A DNA stretch of 64,000 nt from an uncultured Allobosea sp. Lineage in GTDB: Bacteria; Pseudomonadota; Alphaproteobacteria; Rhizobiales; Beijerinckiaceae. The stretch covers positions 40,341 to 104,340 of the forward strand of contig NZ_CAMFJF010000014.1 in assembly GCF_945956895.1 (NCBI RefSeq), written 5' to 3'. Below the pieces are notes generated by a model that was not told where the DNA came from, ran no database searches, and worked only from the letters and a program-made list of their open reading frames with translations. This document shows, in pieces, positions 1 to 8,450 of this stretch. The position numbers and the translations under genes were made by a program. Numbering within the stretch: the stretch's first letter is position 1; each line of letters opens with the position of its first letter.

Positions 1-296
1 GACAGGCCCGCGGCATCGGCCCAGATCAGCAGCTTGCGGCCGGCCCAGCCTTCGAGGACGCCGGGCCTCACATAGGCGAGGGCCCAGGCACCGAGCGCGA
101 CCACGGTGCAGGCGATGACATCGCTGGGATCGCGCACCCAGAAGATGCCGCGCCCGAGCAGGATGTCGCGCAAGGTTCCGCCGCCGACGCCGGTGACGGT
201 CGCCAGCAGGATGAAGCCGAACGGGTCCATGCCCTTGCGGGCGGCGACGAGGGCGCCGGTCAGCGCGAAGATGGCGACGCCGGCGACCTCGAACAC
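1..296 (-). CDS. TRIC/UPF0126 (YadS-like) membrane protein, 3' part cut by window edge
   Basis: This is the N-terminal part (about 98 residues) of a small inner-membrane protein; the remainder lies beyond position 1. The start is read as GTG at 296, five bases past the grpE stop, because no start codon exists upstream in frame. Visible signatures are a hydrophobic first helix containing ALTGALVAARKGMD and the glycine-rich stretch TGVGGGTLRD followed by LLGRG, which are typical of the UPF0126/TRIC family of trimeric cation-channel-like proteins. It follows grpE on the same strand and may be cotranscribed with it. The substrate or ion is not evident from the sequence. The family call is firm but the function is weak. 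Confidence 0.8.
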   Translation of the reverse strand, partial: MFEVAGVAIFALTGALVAARKGMDPFGFILLATVTGVGGGTLRDILLGRGIFWVRDPSDVIACTVVALGAWALAYVRPGVLEGWAGRKLLIWADAAGL

Positions 297-300
297 GGCG

Positions 301-903
301 TCAGTGCTGGGTCGGTTCGCCGGCCGGCGCTTCCGGAGCCTTGGGCGCGCCGGCGGAGACGCCGACGAGCGCCGGGCGCAGGACGCGCTCGCCGATCTTG
401 TAGCCGATCTGCACGACCTTCGAGACCAATCCCTTCGCGATCGTGGCGTCGGGCGCCTCGAACATCGCCTGGTGCAGGTTGGGGTCGAATTTCTCGCCCT
501 GTGGGTCGATCTGGCGCACGCCGTGGCGCTCCAGCGTCTTGAGCAATTCGCGTTCAGTCAGTTCGACGCCTTCATGCAGCGCCTTCGCCGCAGCATCGGC
601 TGCCTTCATCGCATCGGCCGGCAGGCTTTCCAGCGCCCGGCGCAGGTTGTCGGAGGAGCCGAGCATGTCGCGCGCGAAGCTGGTCACTGCATAGGCCTTG
701 GCATCGGCGATCTCGCGCTCGGTGCGGCGGCGCAGGTTCTCCATCTCGGCGAGCGTGCGCAGCAGTTTGTCCTTGAGGTCGTCGCGCTCGGCCTGGAGCT
801 TGGCGAGCTGCGCCGCGAGGCCTGCCTCGGCGGCGGCCGCCTGCTCGGGCGCGTCCGCGCCGACGTCGAGGTTGGGGTCTTCCGTCGCAGGGTTCTGCGT
901 CAT
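301..903 (-). CDS. grpE: Nucleotide exchange factor GrpE
   Basis: GrpE is the nucleotide exchange factor that drives ADP release from the chaperone DnaK in the cytoplasm. The protein is 200 residues from the chosen ATG at 903. The frame stays open upstream to 1032, but the ATG at 903 has a purine-rich AAAGGGA upstream and gives the usual family length. It shows an acidic N-terminus, a long coiled-coil helix containing [18 protein letters not shown], and the C-terminal beta domain with [21 protein letters not shown] palindromic repeat (927-970) lies directly upstream. A heat-shock promoter would be expected, but I could not identify one. dnaK and hrcA are not in the window. Confidence 0.95.
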   Translation of the reverse strand: MTQNPATEDPNLDVGADAPEQAAAAEAGLAAQLAKLQAERDDLKDKLLRTLAEMENLRRRTEREIADAKAYAVTSFARDMLGSSDNLRRALESLPADAMKAADAAAKALHEGVELTERELLKTLERHGVRQIDPQGEKFDPNLHQAMFEAPDATIAKGLVSKVVQIGYKIGERVLRPALVGVSAGAPKAPEAPAGEPTQH

Positions 904-926
904 TTTATCGTCACGTCCCTTTCTCA

Positions 927-970
927 GCATTTTCGAGCGAAGTGGATACCGGTTCGCGTGAAGAAAATGC
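927..970. repeat. Family B intergenic palindrome upstream of grpE
   Basis: GCATTTTC (927-934) is repeated inverted as GAAAATGC (963-970). The inside contains the words GCGAAGTGG and CCGGTTCGC that recur in other family B copies in this window. It lies in the 5' leader of grpE on the minus strand, 23 bases upstream of the start codon. Confidence 0.7.
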
Positions 971-1073
971 GGCAAATCAAGACTAGGCTGCGCCGCCCCT
1001 CGTGGGGCTGGCACCGATCTGATCGGGGTCACAGCCGCGTTCGTGCCGGATATCGGCCTTATGGTCGTTTAAA

Positions 1074-3884
1074 TCAAGCGCGGGCCGGCACTTTCGCCTT
1101 GGCCGGGGCCGGCTTCTCGCCCTCGAACTTGAAGACGTCGATGAGCGCCTTGCGGATCGTCAGTTGCCGGCCGGTCGTCACGATCTTCGCATGGGTCAGG
1201 TCGGTGACGTAGAACACGTCGACCGCCTTTTCGCCGAAGGTCGCGATATGGGCCGAGGCGATGTTGAGGTTGAGCTTTCCGATTGCGGTGGTGAGATCGT
1301 AGAGCAGCCCCGGCCGGTCGAGGCCGGACACCTCAAGCACCGTGTGCCGGGCCGAAAGCACATTGTCGATCACGACCTCGGGCTCGACCTGGAAGGTCTG
1401 GCCGCGCGGCGGCGGAGCACGGCGCTGCGCCACGAGATCGGCGATCTTGATCTCGCCCTTCAGCGCACGCTCGATCGCGGCGGCGATGCGTTCGGCCCGG
1501 CGCAATTCGTCGTCGTCCCGGTCGAAGGCGCGCGAGACCGAGATCGTATCGAGCACGAGCCCGTCGCTGGTCGTGAAGATCTGCGCGTCGACGATATTGC
1601 CGCCGGCCGCCGCACAGGCGCCGGTGACGATGGCAAGCAGGCGCGGGTGGTCGGGCGCGAGCACGGTGAGCTCGGTCACGCCGCGGAACTTGTCGGTCTC
1701 GACGATGGTCGCCGTGGTGCGTCCGGCAGCTTCCGCCTCGCGCAGGAAGCGCGCATGCTTCTCCTGCTCGTCCGGGTCGACCTTGATCCAGTAGGCGGGA
1801 TAGTGGCGGGCGACATAGGCGTCGCGCTCCTCGGTGCTCCAGTCCGACAGGCGCCGGCGCAGTTCGTCCTGCTTCATCGCGACGCGCGCCTTGCGCTCGA
1901 CGGCCGAATGCCCGCCGGTGAGGACGAGTTCGGTCTCGTAGTAGAGCGTGCGCAGCAACTGGCCCTTCCAGCCGTTCCAGACGCCGGGCCCGACGGCCTT
2001 GATGTCGGCCACGGTGAGAACCAGCAGTAGCTTCAGGCGCTCCAGGGTCTGCACGGTCGCGGCGAAGCTCTCGATCGTCTTGGGGTCGCCGAGATCGCGG
2101 CTCTGCGCCACCGTCGACATGTCCAGATGGTGCTCGACCAGCCAGGCGGCGGTCTCGGTCTGCGCGCTGGTCAGGCCGAAGCGCGGCCCGAGCTTGCGGG
2201 CGATCCGCGCCCCGGCGATCGAATGGTCTTCTGGCTTGCCCTTGGCGATGTCGTGCAGGAAGAGCGCGACATAGAGCGCCCGCCGGTTGGCGATGGTCGG
2301 CATGATCTCGTTGGCGAGCGGGTGCTCGGCCTCCAGCACGCCGGCGTCGATCTCGGCCAGCACGCCCATGGCGCGGATCAGATGCTCGTCCACCGTGTAG
2401 TGATGGTACATGTTGAACTGCATCATCGCGACGACGCGGCCGAAATCCGGGACGAAGCGGCCGAGCAAGCCGGATTCGTTCATCCGCCTGAGCACGACCT
2501 CGGGCGAGCGCCGGCCGGTCAGGATCTCCAGGAAGATGCGGTTGGCTTCCGGCTCGTTGCGCAGGCCGGGCGTGACCAGCCGGAGCGACTGTGTCACCAG
2601 CCGGCTGGCATCGGGGTGGATCGCGAGATCCTCGCGGCTGGCGATGGCATAGAGGCGGAGCAGGTTGACCGGATCGCGCTCGAAGGCGCTGTCGTCGACG
2701 ACATCGAGGCGCTGGCTCGTCAGCTTGAAATCGGCATGGCCGAGCGAACGCTCGCGCTTGCGCTTGGCGAAGGTGCCGAGCAGCTTCGACAGGCTGGCGC
2801 GCGGCTTCTGCTGGCGGGCTTCCAGCGCGGCGCAGACGATGGCGGTGAGATCGCCGACATCCTTGGCGATCAGGAAGTAGGCTTTCATGAAGCGCTCGAC
2901 CGGCGCCTGGCCGCGGCGTCCGGCATAGCCGATTTGCGCCGCGACCTGCCGCTGCAGATCGAAGGACAAACGCTCCTCCGCCCGGCCCGTGATGAAATGC
3001 AGCCAGCAGCGCACGCGCCAGAGGAATTCCTCGGAGCGCTGGAACATCTGCAGTTCCTGCTGGTCGAACAACCCGGCCTCGACCAGTTCGCGCACGTCAT
3101 GGACCCGGTAGGCGTATTTGGCGATCCAGAACAGCGTGTTGAGGTCGCGTAAGCCGCCCTTGCCGTCTTTGACATTCGGCTCGACCAGATAGCGCGAGGC
3201 GCCGGCCCGCTGCACCCTGAGCTCGCGCTCGGCGAGCTTGGCCTCGGTGAAGGCCTGGGCCGTGCCTTCGACCACCTCCGCATCGAAGCGGCGGACCATC
3301 TCGTCGAAGAGCGCGCGATCGCCGACCAGGAAGCGCGCTTCCAGTAAGGCCGTGCGGATCGTCATGTCGGCGCGCGCCTCGCGCACGCAATCGTCGATCG
3401 AGCGGACGGAGTGGCCGGTCTTCAGCTTCAGGTCCCAGAGCGGGTAGAGCATGGATTCGACTACGCTCTCGCCCCAGGCCGTCTGCTTGTGCGGGAACAG
3501 GAAGAGCAGGTCGACATCCGAGCCCGGCGCCAGCGTGCCGCGCCCGTACCCGCCGACGGCGACAACCGCGATCCGCTCGGATTGCGAGGGATTGTCGGCC
3601 GGATAGAAATAGGTCGTCGCGGCGCTGTGCAGCCCGCGCACAACGGCGTCCATCACCGCCGAGAGCCGATGCGCGCAGGCGAGCCCGCCGCGCGGCCCCG
3701 ACAGGATGGTCCGGGCCGAGGCATGGCCCTCGTCCAGCAACTGCCGGAGCCCGGCGATCAGGGCCTGCCGCATCTGGGCCTTGTCGCGGCGGTTGATCGT
3801 CTCGAACAGCCGCGCGATCCCGACCTCGGGGCCATGCAGCATCTCGGCGAGCGACAGGGCGGGCATGGCGGGAGGCGTGGTCAC
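1074..3884 (-). CDS. glnD: Bifunctional [protein-PII] uridylyltransferase/uridylyl-removing enzyme GlnD
   Basis: GlnD uridylylates and deuridylylates PII signalling proteins (GlnB/GlnK) in response to glutamine and is the primary cytoplasmic nitrogen sensor. The protein is 936 residues, normal for the family, starting at a GTG (3884) with GGAG upstream. Domains in order: an N-terminal nucleotidyltransferase domain with GGYGRGTLAPGSDVDLLF (about residues 112-130) carrying the GS...DxD catalytic pattern; a central HD phosphohydrolase domain with the HHYTVDEH and LFLHDIAKGKPEDH motifs; and two C-terminal ACT domains, one beginning near TVLAPDHPRLLAIVTG and one near EVSGLDRPGLLYDL. All key motifs are intact. 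The gene is monocistronic in appearance, with 41 bases separating it from the longest open grpE frame. Confidence 0.97.
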   Translation of the reverse strand: MTTPPAMPALSLAEMLHGPEVGIARLFETINRRDKAQMRQALIAGLRQLLDEGHASARTILSGPRGGLACAHRLSAVMDAVVRGLHSAATTYFYPADNPSQSERIAVVAVGGYGRGTLAPGSDVDLLFLFPHKQTAWGESVVESMLYPLWDLKLKTGHSVRSIDDCVREARADMTIRTALLEARFLVGDRALFDEMVRRFDAEVVEGTAQAFTEAKLAERELRVQRAGASRYLVEPNVKDGKGGLRDLNTLFWIAKYAYRVHDVRELVEAGLFDQQELQMFQRSEEFLWRVRCWLHFITGRAEERLSFDLQRQVAAQIGYAGRRGQAPVERFMKAYFLIAKDVGDLTAIVCAALEARQQKPRASLSKLLGTFAKRKRERSLGHADFKLTSQRLDVVDDSAFERDPVNLLRLYAIASREDLAIHPDASRLVTQSLRLVTPGLRNEPEANRIFLEILTGRRSPEVVLRRMNESGLLGRFVPDFGRVVAMMQFNMYHHYTVDEHLIRAMGVLAEIDAGVLEAEHPLANEIMPTIANRRALYVALFLHDIAKGKPEDHSIAGARIARKLGPRFGLTSAQTETAAWLVEHHLDMSTVAQSRDLGDPKTIESFAATVQTLERLKLLLVLTVADIKAVGPGVWNGWKGQLLRTLYYETELVLTGGHSAVERKARVAMKQDELRRRLSDWSTEERDAYVARHYPAYWIKVDPDEQEKHARFLREAEAAGRTTATIVETDKFRGVTELTVLAPDHPRLLAIVTGACAAAGGNIVDAQIFTTSDGLVLDTISVSRAFDRDDDELRRAERIAAAIERALKGEIKIADLVAQRRAPPPRGQTFQVEPEVVIDNVLSARHTVLEVSGLDRPGLLYDLTTAIGKLNLNIASAHIATFGEKAVDVFYVTDLTHAKIVTTGRQLTIRKALIDVFKFEGEKPAPAKAKVPARA

Positions 3885-4154
3885 GAAGGCTCCGGTTCGG
3901 CGAGCATCGCCTTTCGTAACATGGGTAGGGGTGCAGGGAGAGCGTAAAATTAAACGTTATTCAATGTGAGATTTTGGCAAAAAACGCTACTGAATGTATT
4001 GTTTGACAAAAAGAACAATCGGACCTTAAGGTCGGATACGCGCCGATTTGAGCCTCAGCTTGCGGGCGCGAAACAAATGCAGCTAAAGCGCGGGACGACG
4101 GGACGGCCGATGCCGTTGGCGCTCCTTCCGCTTTGTCTATGGATGGAGCCAGCG
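3885..4154. promoter_or_regulatory. Divergent intergenic region between glnD and the ABC ATPase remnant, with an AT-rich inverted repeat
   Basis: This 270-base gap is markedly AT-richer than its surroundings between about 3950 and 4040. It holds ATTGTT (3998-4003) and its inverse AACAAT (4014-4019), separated by 10 bases. The left arm overlaps a TTGACA (4003-4008) that could serve as a -35 box for the plus-strand gene, although no good -10 follows at 17 bases. An operator over a promoter is a reasonable reading. Nothing here looks coding. Confidence 0.4.
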
Positions 4155-4864
4155 ATGTCGGCAGTTCTTCACGATTTCTCCCGCCCTTCCGAGCATGCCC
4201 TGCCGCGCCCCCATGCTGGCGAGATTGTCGCCCTGCTCGGTCCGTCCGAGGTACGGAAGGCGGCGCTGCGAGCCTTTGCCGGCCTGAAGGACGATGAGGG
4301 GGCGATACCGACGGCCGAGATCGGCCTGCTCTGCGCCCGGCCGCGCTTCTTCCCTTGGCTCGATCTCTCTGAGAACTGGCTTTCGTCCTGCCGAAGGCGA
4401 CGCCGTTCGAGCGCGAGGGCCTGATCGCCAATGCGCTGGTTCGTCTTGGTCTCGCCGGGCGGGCGACCCAGCGGCCGGCCGAGCTCTCGCCGGAAGGATT
4501 GCTGCGCCTCGCCATCGCCCGCCTCCTGCTGGTCAGGCCGCGGCTGCTGCTGATCGATGAGCCTTTTGCCGCGCTCGATGCCGAGGTTCGCGCGCGGCTC
4601 GCCGCCTTCCTGCCGGAACTCTGCACGCTGGCGCGCCCCGCCGTCGTCGTCGCCACCGGCTCGGTCGAGGAGGCGCTGTACCTGGCCGATCGCGTCCTCG
4701 TCCTGCCGCGAGAGCCGGGGCCGGCCGCCTTCAGCCTCGACAACCTGCTGGCGCGTCCGCGCGAGGAGGGCTCCGTCGGCTTCGTCACCTTGCGCCGCGA
4801 ACTGCGTCGGGCGCTCGAAAAGGAAGACCGGCATACCGTGCCGGAGGTGGAGGCGGCGGCCTGA
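4155..4864 (+). pseudogene. Decayed ABC transporter ATP-binding protein (SsuB/NrtD-like)
   Basis: Two overlapping frames together make one ABC ATPase of the nitrate/sulfonate/taurine importer type. The first frame starts at ATG 4155 (GGATGGAG upstream) and includes GEIVALLGPSEVRKAAL, followed by PRFFPWLDLSEN. At about 4377 the reading frame shifts, as if one base were missing from an expected ENVAF. The second frame carries RLAIARLLLVRP, the Walker B and D-loop LLLIDEPFAALDAE, and the C-terminal EEALYLADRVLVLP. Even without the shift the Walker A motif is broken (GPSEVRKA in place of GxxGxGKS/T), the Q-loop glutamine is absent and the LSGGQ signature reads LSPEG. No permease or binding protein is adjacent. 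A sequencing error could explain the frameshift but not the lost motifs. Confidence 0.75.
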
Positions 4865-4906
4865 AATGGCTACAAGCCAGCGGGCCGCTTCAGGAGGATC
4901 ACGATC

Positions 4907-5422
4907 ATGGACGTCACTGCCCTGCGCGCCTTGCAGGCTCCCCTCAAGGACGAGTACCGCACCAACCCCGATGCGGCGGTCATCACGCTGAAGGCCCATG
5001 GCGAGCTCGATGACCAGAACATCGCCTGCAAGGTCGAGACCGGCCGCGCCATCGCGCTCGCCGGCTTGCATCCGGCCACGGGCGGCTCGGGCGCCGAGCT
5101 CTGCTCCGGCGACATGCTGCTGGAGGCGCTGGTCGCCTGCGCAGGCGTGACGCTCAAGGCGGTCGCGACCGCGCTCGAAATCGAGTTGAAGAAGGGTGTG
5201 GTCCGCGCCGAGGGCGATCTCGATTTCCGCGGCACGCTCGGCGTCGCCAAGGATGCCCCCGTCGGCTTCAAGGCGATCCGCCTCTTCTTCGACGTCGAGA
5301 CCGATGCGCCGCAGGAGAAGCTCGACGCGCTGCTCAAGCTCACCGAGCGCTACTGCGTCGTCTTCCAGACGATCTCGGGTGGTACCTCCTGCACATCGAT
5401 GCTCGCTCGCGTTTCAATCTAA
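4907..5422 (+). CDS. OsmC family protein
   Basis: A 171-residue OsmC/Ohr-fold protein with a strong ribosome binding site (AGGAGG before the ATG at 4907). Members of the family reduce organic hydroperoxides or act on small thiols using paired cysteines. Here one cysteine lies in LVACAGVTLKAVA, the usual position of the first reactive cysteine on the central helix, and a second lies in RYCVVFQT near the C-terminus, which fits the OsmC pattern. The segment GSGAELCSGDMLLEALVACAG matches the conserved family region. It lies 42 bases after the ABC ATPase remnant on the same strand and may once have been cotranscribed with it. The substrate is unknown. Confidence 0.85.
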   Translation: MDVTALRALQAPLKDEYRTNPDAAVITLKAHGELDDQNIACKVETGRAIALAGLHPATGGSGAELCSGDMLLEALVACAGVTLKAVATALEIELKKGVVRAEGDLDFRGTLGVAKDAPVGFKAIRLFFDVETDAPQEKLDALLKLTERYCVVFQTISGGTSCTSMLARVSI

Positions 5423-5537
5423 GATATTGAGGCACCACGCTCTGAGACCAGTCAGCCGGACGTGGTCGGTCAGTAACCTGAAACCGAAAGAAGGGCGGTT
5501 GTCGCTACGGCATGGCTGAGGCAGTTTAGGCCCTGTC

Positions 5538-6194
5538 ATGCAAATCCTTCTTGTCGACGACCATGCCCTTATTCGCGACGCACTTCGCGCCATCCTGGCC
5601 GAGATCGTGGCGGATGTCGTCATCGACGAGGCGGACTCCGCCCGCAAGGCTATGGAACTCGCCGAAAGCAATCCCCAGAAGCAGCTCGTCATCCTTGACC
5701 TCGGCTTGCCGGACGGCGACGGCCTCGATCTGCTGAAGACAATCCGCGCGCGTCTCCCGGCGACGGCTGTGGTCGTCCTGTCGAGCAGCACGGAATCCGA
5801 TGTGATGGCCGCGGCGCTCGATGCCGGCGCCGTCGGGTTCATTCCGAAATCGGCGCCCCGCTCGGTCATGGTCGGTGCGCTCGGCCTCGTTCTGGCTGGC
5901 GGTATCTATATCCCACCGGAAGCCTGGCCGTCCCGGCCGAAGGATGCGCCCGCGGCAGCGCCGGAGCGGCCTCCGACGCCGGCCGAGCTCGGCCTCACGG
6001 AGAGGCAACTCGATGTCCTGGCGTTGCTGATGCGTGGCCGCAGCAACAAGGCGATCGCCCGCACGCTCTCGATCGCCGAGGTCACGGTGAAACATCATGT
6101 CACCGCGCTGATGCGGGCGCTTCAGGTCAGCAACCGCACCGAAGCGGCGCTCGCGATAGCCCGCTACGGTTGGCAATTGCCGGATATCGCCTGA
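5538..6194 (+). CDS. NarL/FixJ-type LuxR response regulator
   Basis: A 218-residue two-component response regulator. The N-terminal receiver domain has the acidic pair in LLVDDH, the phosphoacceptor Asp54 in VILDLGLPDGDG, a conserved Ser in VVLSSS and the Lys in GFIPKSAP. After a proline/alanine-rich linker, the C-terminal LuxR-type helix-turn-helix begins at LGLTERQLDVLALLMRG and contains NKAIARTLSIAEVTVKHH. It ends 15 bases from the end of the hybrid kinase gene on the opposite strand, so the two are convergent neighbours. It is the obvious candidate to receive phosphate from that kinase, although its genes are not in the same operon. No convincing ribosome binding site was seen before its ATG. 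Confidence 0.93.
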   Translation: MQILLVDDHALIRDALRAILAEIVADVVIDEADSARKAMELAESNPQKQLVILDLGLPDGDGLDLLKTIRARLPATAVVVLSSSTESDVMAAALDAGAVGFIPKSAPRSVMVGALGLVLAGGIYIPPEAWPSRPKDAPAAAPERPPTPAELGLTERQLDVLALLMRGRSNKAIARTLSIAEVTVKHHVTALMRALQVSNRTEAALAIARYGWQLPDIA

Positions 6195-6209
6195 GCATGC
6201 CGTCTCTTG

Positions 6210-8450
6210 TCACGACCCGGCCATTGCCTTTGTGATGGCGGCGCGCAGGGCGATCGGCGACACAGGTTTGCGCAGCACGTCGACGGCAGCGCCGGCTTTA
6301 CGCGGCAGCAGAGCTTCCGGCTGCCCGCTGACCACGATGACCCGCAAATCAGGCCGCAGGTTCCGCATCGCCTTAATGGCCGCGATCCCGGCGCCCGTGG
6401 CGACATCGCCGTGATCAGTGATGAGGAGGTCGATGGGTGTGCCGTCCAGTTCTGCCGGCGATGCTGCGTTCCAAACCTCGAAGCCCCATGACCGGAGCAG
6501 GACAGCGGTCGCATTCCGCGCGGCCGGATTGTCGCCGAGCACGGCGGCATGACGCCCCTGACCGAAGAAGGCATGGCGCTGGAGATCGGCCATCGGCAAC
6601 GGCTCTGTGACCGGCGGAACGACGGGCACCTGTATCGCGAAGGTAGAGCCTCGGCCTGGCATCGAATCCAGGCTGACCGGATGGTTCAGCAGGCGCGCGA
6701 AGCTTGCGACGATGAAGAGTCCGAGCCCCAGTCCGCGCTCGCCGCTCTGGCCGGGTGTCGACGCCCGGAAAAACTCTCCGAAGATGTCGGATTGCATCTC
6801 TGCGGGGATACCCGGGCCGGTATCCGTGACCGCGATCATCAATAGGCCGCCACGATCGCTGCAGGAAAGCGTGACGCTGCCATTGTTCGTGTAGCGGATC
6901 GCGTTCGCCAGCAGGTTCTGCAGGATGCGCTGCAGGAGCAAAGCGTCGCTTTCGATCCAGAGCCCGCTGCTGTCGATTTCCAGCTCCAGGCCCTTGGCCG
7001 CGGCTGCCGGCGCGAAGAGCACGCGCAGGGCATCGCAGAGCGGGGCGATAGGAAAGCGGGACAAGGCGGGCCTGATCGCGTCGGCTTCGATCTTCGACGT
7101 ATCCAGGATCGCGTCGAACATGCCGTTGAGGCTCCCGACAGCTTCGACGAGCTTGTCGTTGAGGCGCGCGCGCCGCTCCTTGGTGGGGTTCGCGTGCAGC
7201 TCGTCGACGAAGAGGCTCAGGGCGTGCAACGGCTGGCGCAGGTCGTGGCTGGCGCTGGCCAGGAACCGAGACTTGGCCTGATTGGCGCGTGCCAGTTCCT
7301 GTGTCCGCTGCGCGACTTTCTCTTCGAGCGTCGCCCGCTCGGCTTGGAGACTGCTGGCCATCTCGTTGAAGCGCTCGCCGAGTTCGGCGAACTCGTTGGA
7401 GCCGGCGATCGCGATCCGATGATCGAGCGCTCCCGCGCCGATCCGAGCCGCGCCGGCCGTCAGCGTCTCGATCGGCCGGATCATGTGCCGCGCGATCAAT
7501 ACGCCGCAGACGACCGCCGCCACGAGCCCGCCCAGCAAGGCGATGAGCGACAGGCGGATGGAGGCATATACGGGTGACAGCACCTCGGCCCGCGGCAGTT
7601 CGGTGACGACGTTCCAGCCGAGCGACGGCAAACGGGTATGCGCCGACAGGATCTTCTGCCCGTCGAGATCGCGGCCGGCGACGAGTGATTCCCTCTCGCC
7701 TGGGGACGCCGCGGTCAGCGCAGCCCGGACCTGCGGCAGGGCCGAGACGTCGGCTCGCCGCAGGACCAGGCTGATATCGGGATGCGAGATCAGGCGCCCC
7801 GCATCGTCTACCAGCAGCATGCGACCGGCCTCGCCGATGCGGCTTGCCGCGACGATGTCCCAGATCAGCTTGAGATTGACGTCCGCGACCACGCTGCCCT
7901 GGCGGGTGGAGGAGCTGCCGAGATGGATGGTGACATAGGGCTCCGAGCCGTCCTGAAAATAGACGGGGCCGACATGGCGCCCCTGTTGCCGCGCGGCCAG
8001 ATAGGCATCCGTCCGGCCGAAATCCGCGCCCGAGGCCGCGACGTCCGGCCCTAAACGGGATACGCGCAACTGCTCCCGGCCTTGCGGATCAAGCAGGCGC
8101 AGCGTGCTCACCGGCGCCAGCGCCCGCAGGGTTCGCAGCGCATCGATCCGCCGATCATCCTCATTCGTGCTCGACCAGGACGGCGCGATCAGCCAGCGCA
8201 GATGCGCTTCGAGCTCGTCGACGAAACGCAGGATGCGTTCGGCCGCCGTCGCGGCCTGCAGCTGATGCAGCGCGGTCACTGTCCTCATCTGCGCGCCGAG
8301 GATGAGCCAGAGGCTCATGCCGCCGGCGCAGACCAGCACGAGCGCGGCAATGCCCGCGATCGCTGCCGCGACCTTGATCGACAATCGGCGCCCCAGCCTC
8401 CGGATAAAATGTCCGGGATGAGCGAAGCTGCGCCGATCGGCTGGCTTCAC
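6210..8450 (-). CDS. Hybrid sensor histidine kinase with periplasmic Cache-like domain
   Basis: A 746-residue inner-membrane kinase. Order of parts: TM1 (about 27-52); a large periplasmic region (about 53-295) resembling a double Cache domain, with YLAARQQGRHVGPVYF and MLLVDDAGRLISHPD; TM2 (about 298-322); HAMP (about 322-375); HisKA with the H box SASHDLRQP (His402); HATPase with the N box LLANAIRY, the G1 box TDTGPGIP and GLGLGLF; and a C-terminal receiver (about 632-744) with acidic Asp640, phosphoacceptor Asp679 and Lys728. The start codon overlaps the stop of the upstream periplasmic binding protein gene in an ATGA arrangement, so translation is probably coupled. The response regulator lies convergently downstream. 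The likely role is sensing a ligand bound by the coupled binding protein; that role is inference. Confidence 0.93.
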   Translation of the reverse strand: MKPADRRSFAHPGHFIRRLGRRLSIKVAAAIAGIAALVLVCAGGMSLWLILGAQMRTVTALHQLQAATAAERILRFVDELEAHLRWLIAPSWSSTNEDDRRIDALRTLRALAPVSTLRLLDPQGREQLRVSRLGPDVAASGADFGRTDAYLAARQQGRHVGPVYFQDGSEPYVTIHLGSSSTRQGSVVADVNLKLIWDIVAASRIGEAGRMLLVDDAGRLISHPDISLVLRRADVSALPQVRAALTAASPGERESLVAGRDLDGQKILSAHTRLPSLGWNVVTELPRAEVLSPVYASIRLSLIALLGGLVAAVVCGVLIARHMIRPIETLTAGAARIGAGALDHRIAIAGSNEFAELGERFNEMASSLQAERATLEEKVAQRTQELARANQAKSRFLASASHDLRQPLHALSLFVDELHANPTKERRARLNDKLVEAVGSLNGMFDAILDTSKIEADAIRPALSRFPIAPLCDALRVLFAPAAAAKGLELEIDSSGLWIESDALLLQRILQNLLANAIRYTNNGSVTLSCSDRGGLLMIAVTDTGPGIPAEMQSDIFGEFFRASTPGQSGERGLGLGLFIVASFARLLNHPVSLDSMPGRGSTFAIQVPVVPPVTEPLPMADLQRHAFFGQGRHAAVLGDNPAARNATAVLLRSWGFEVWNAASPAELDGTPIDLLITDHGDVATGAGIAAIKAMRNLRPDLRVIVVSGQPEALLPRKAGAAVDVLRKPVSPIALRAAITKAMAGS

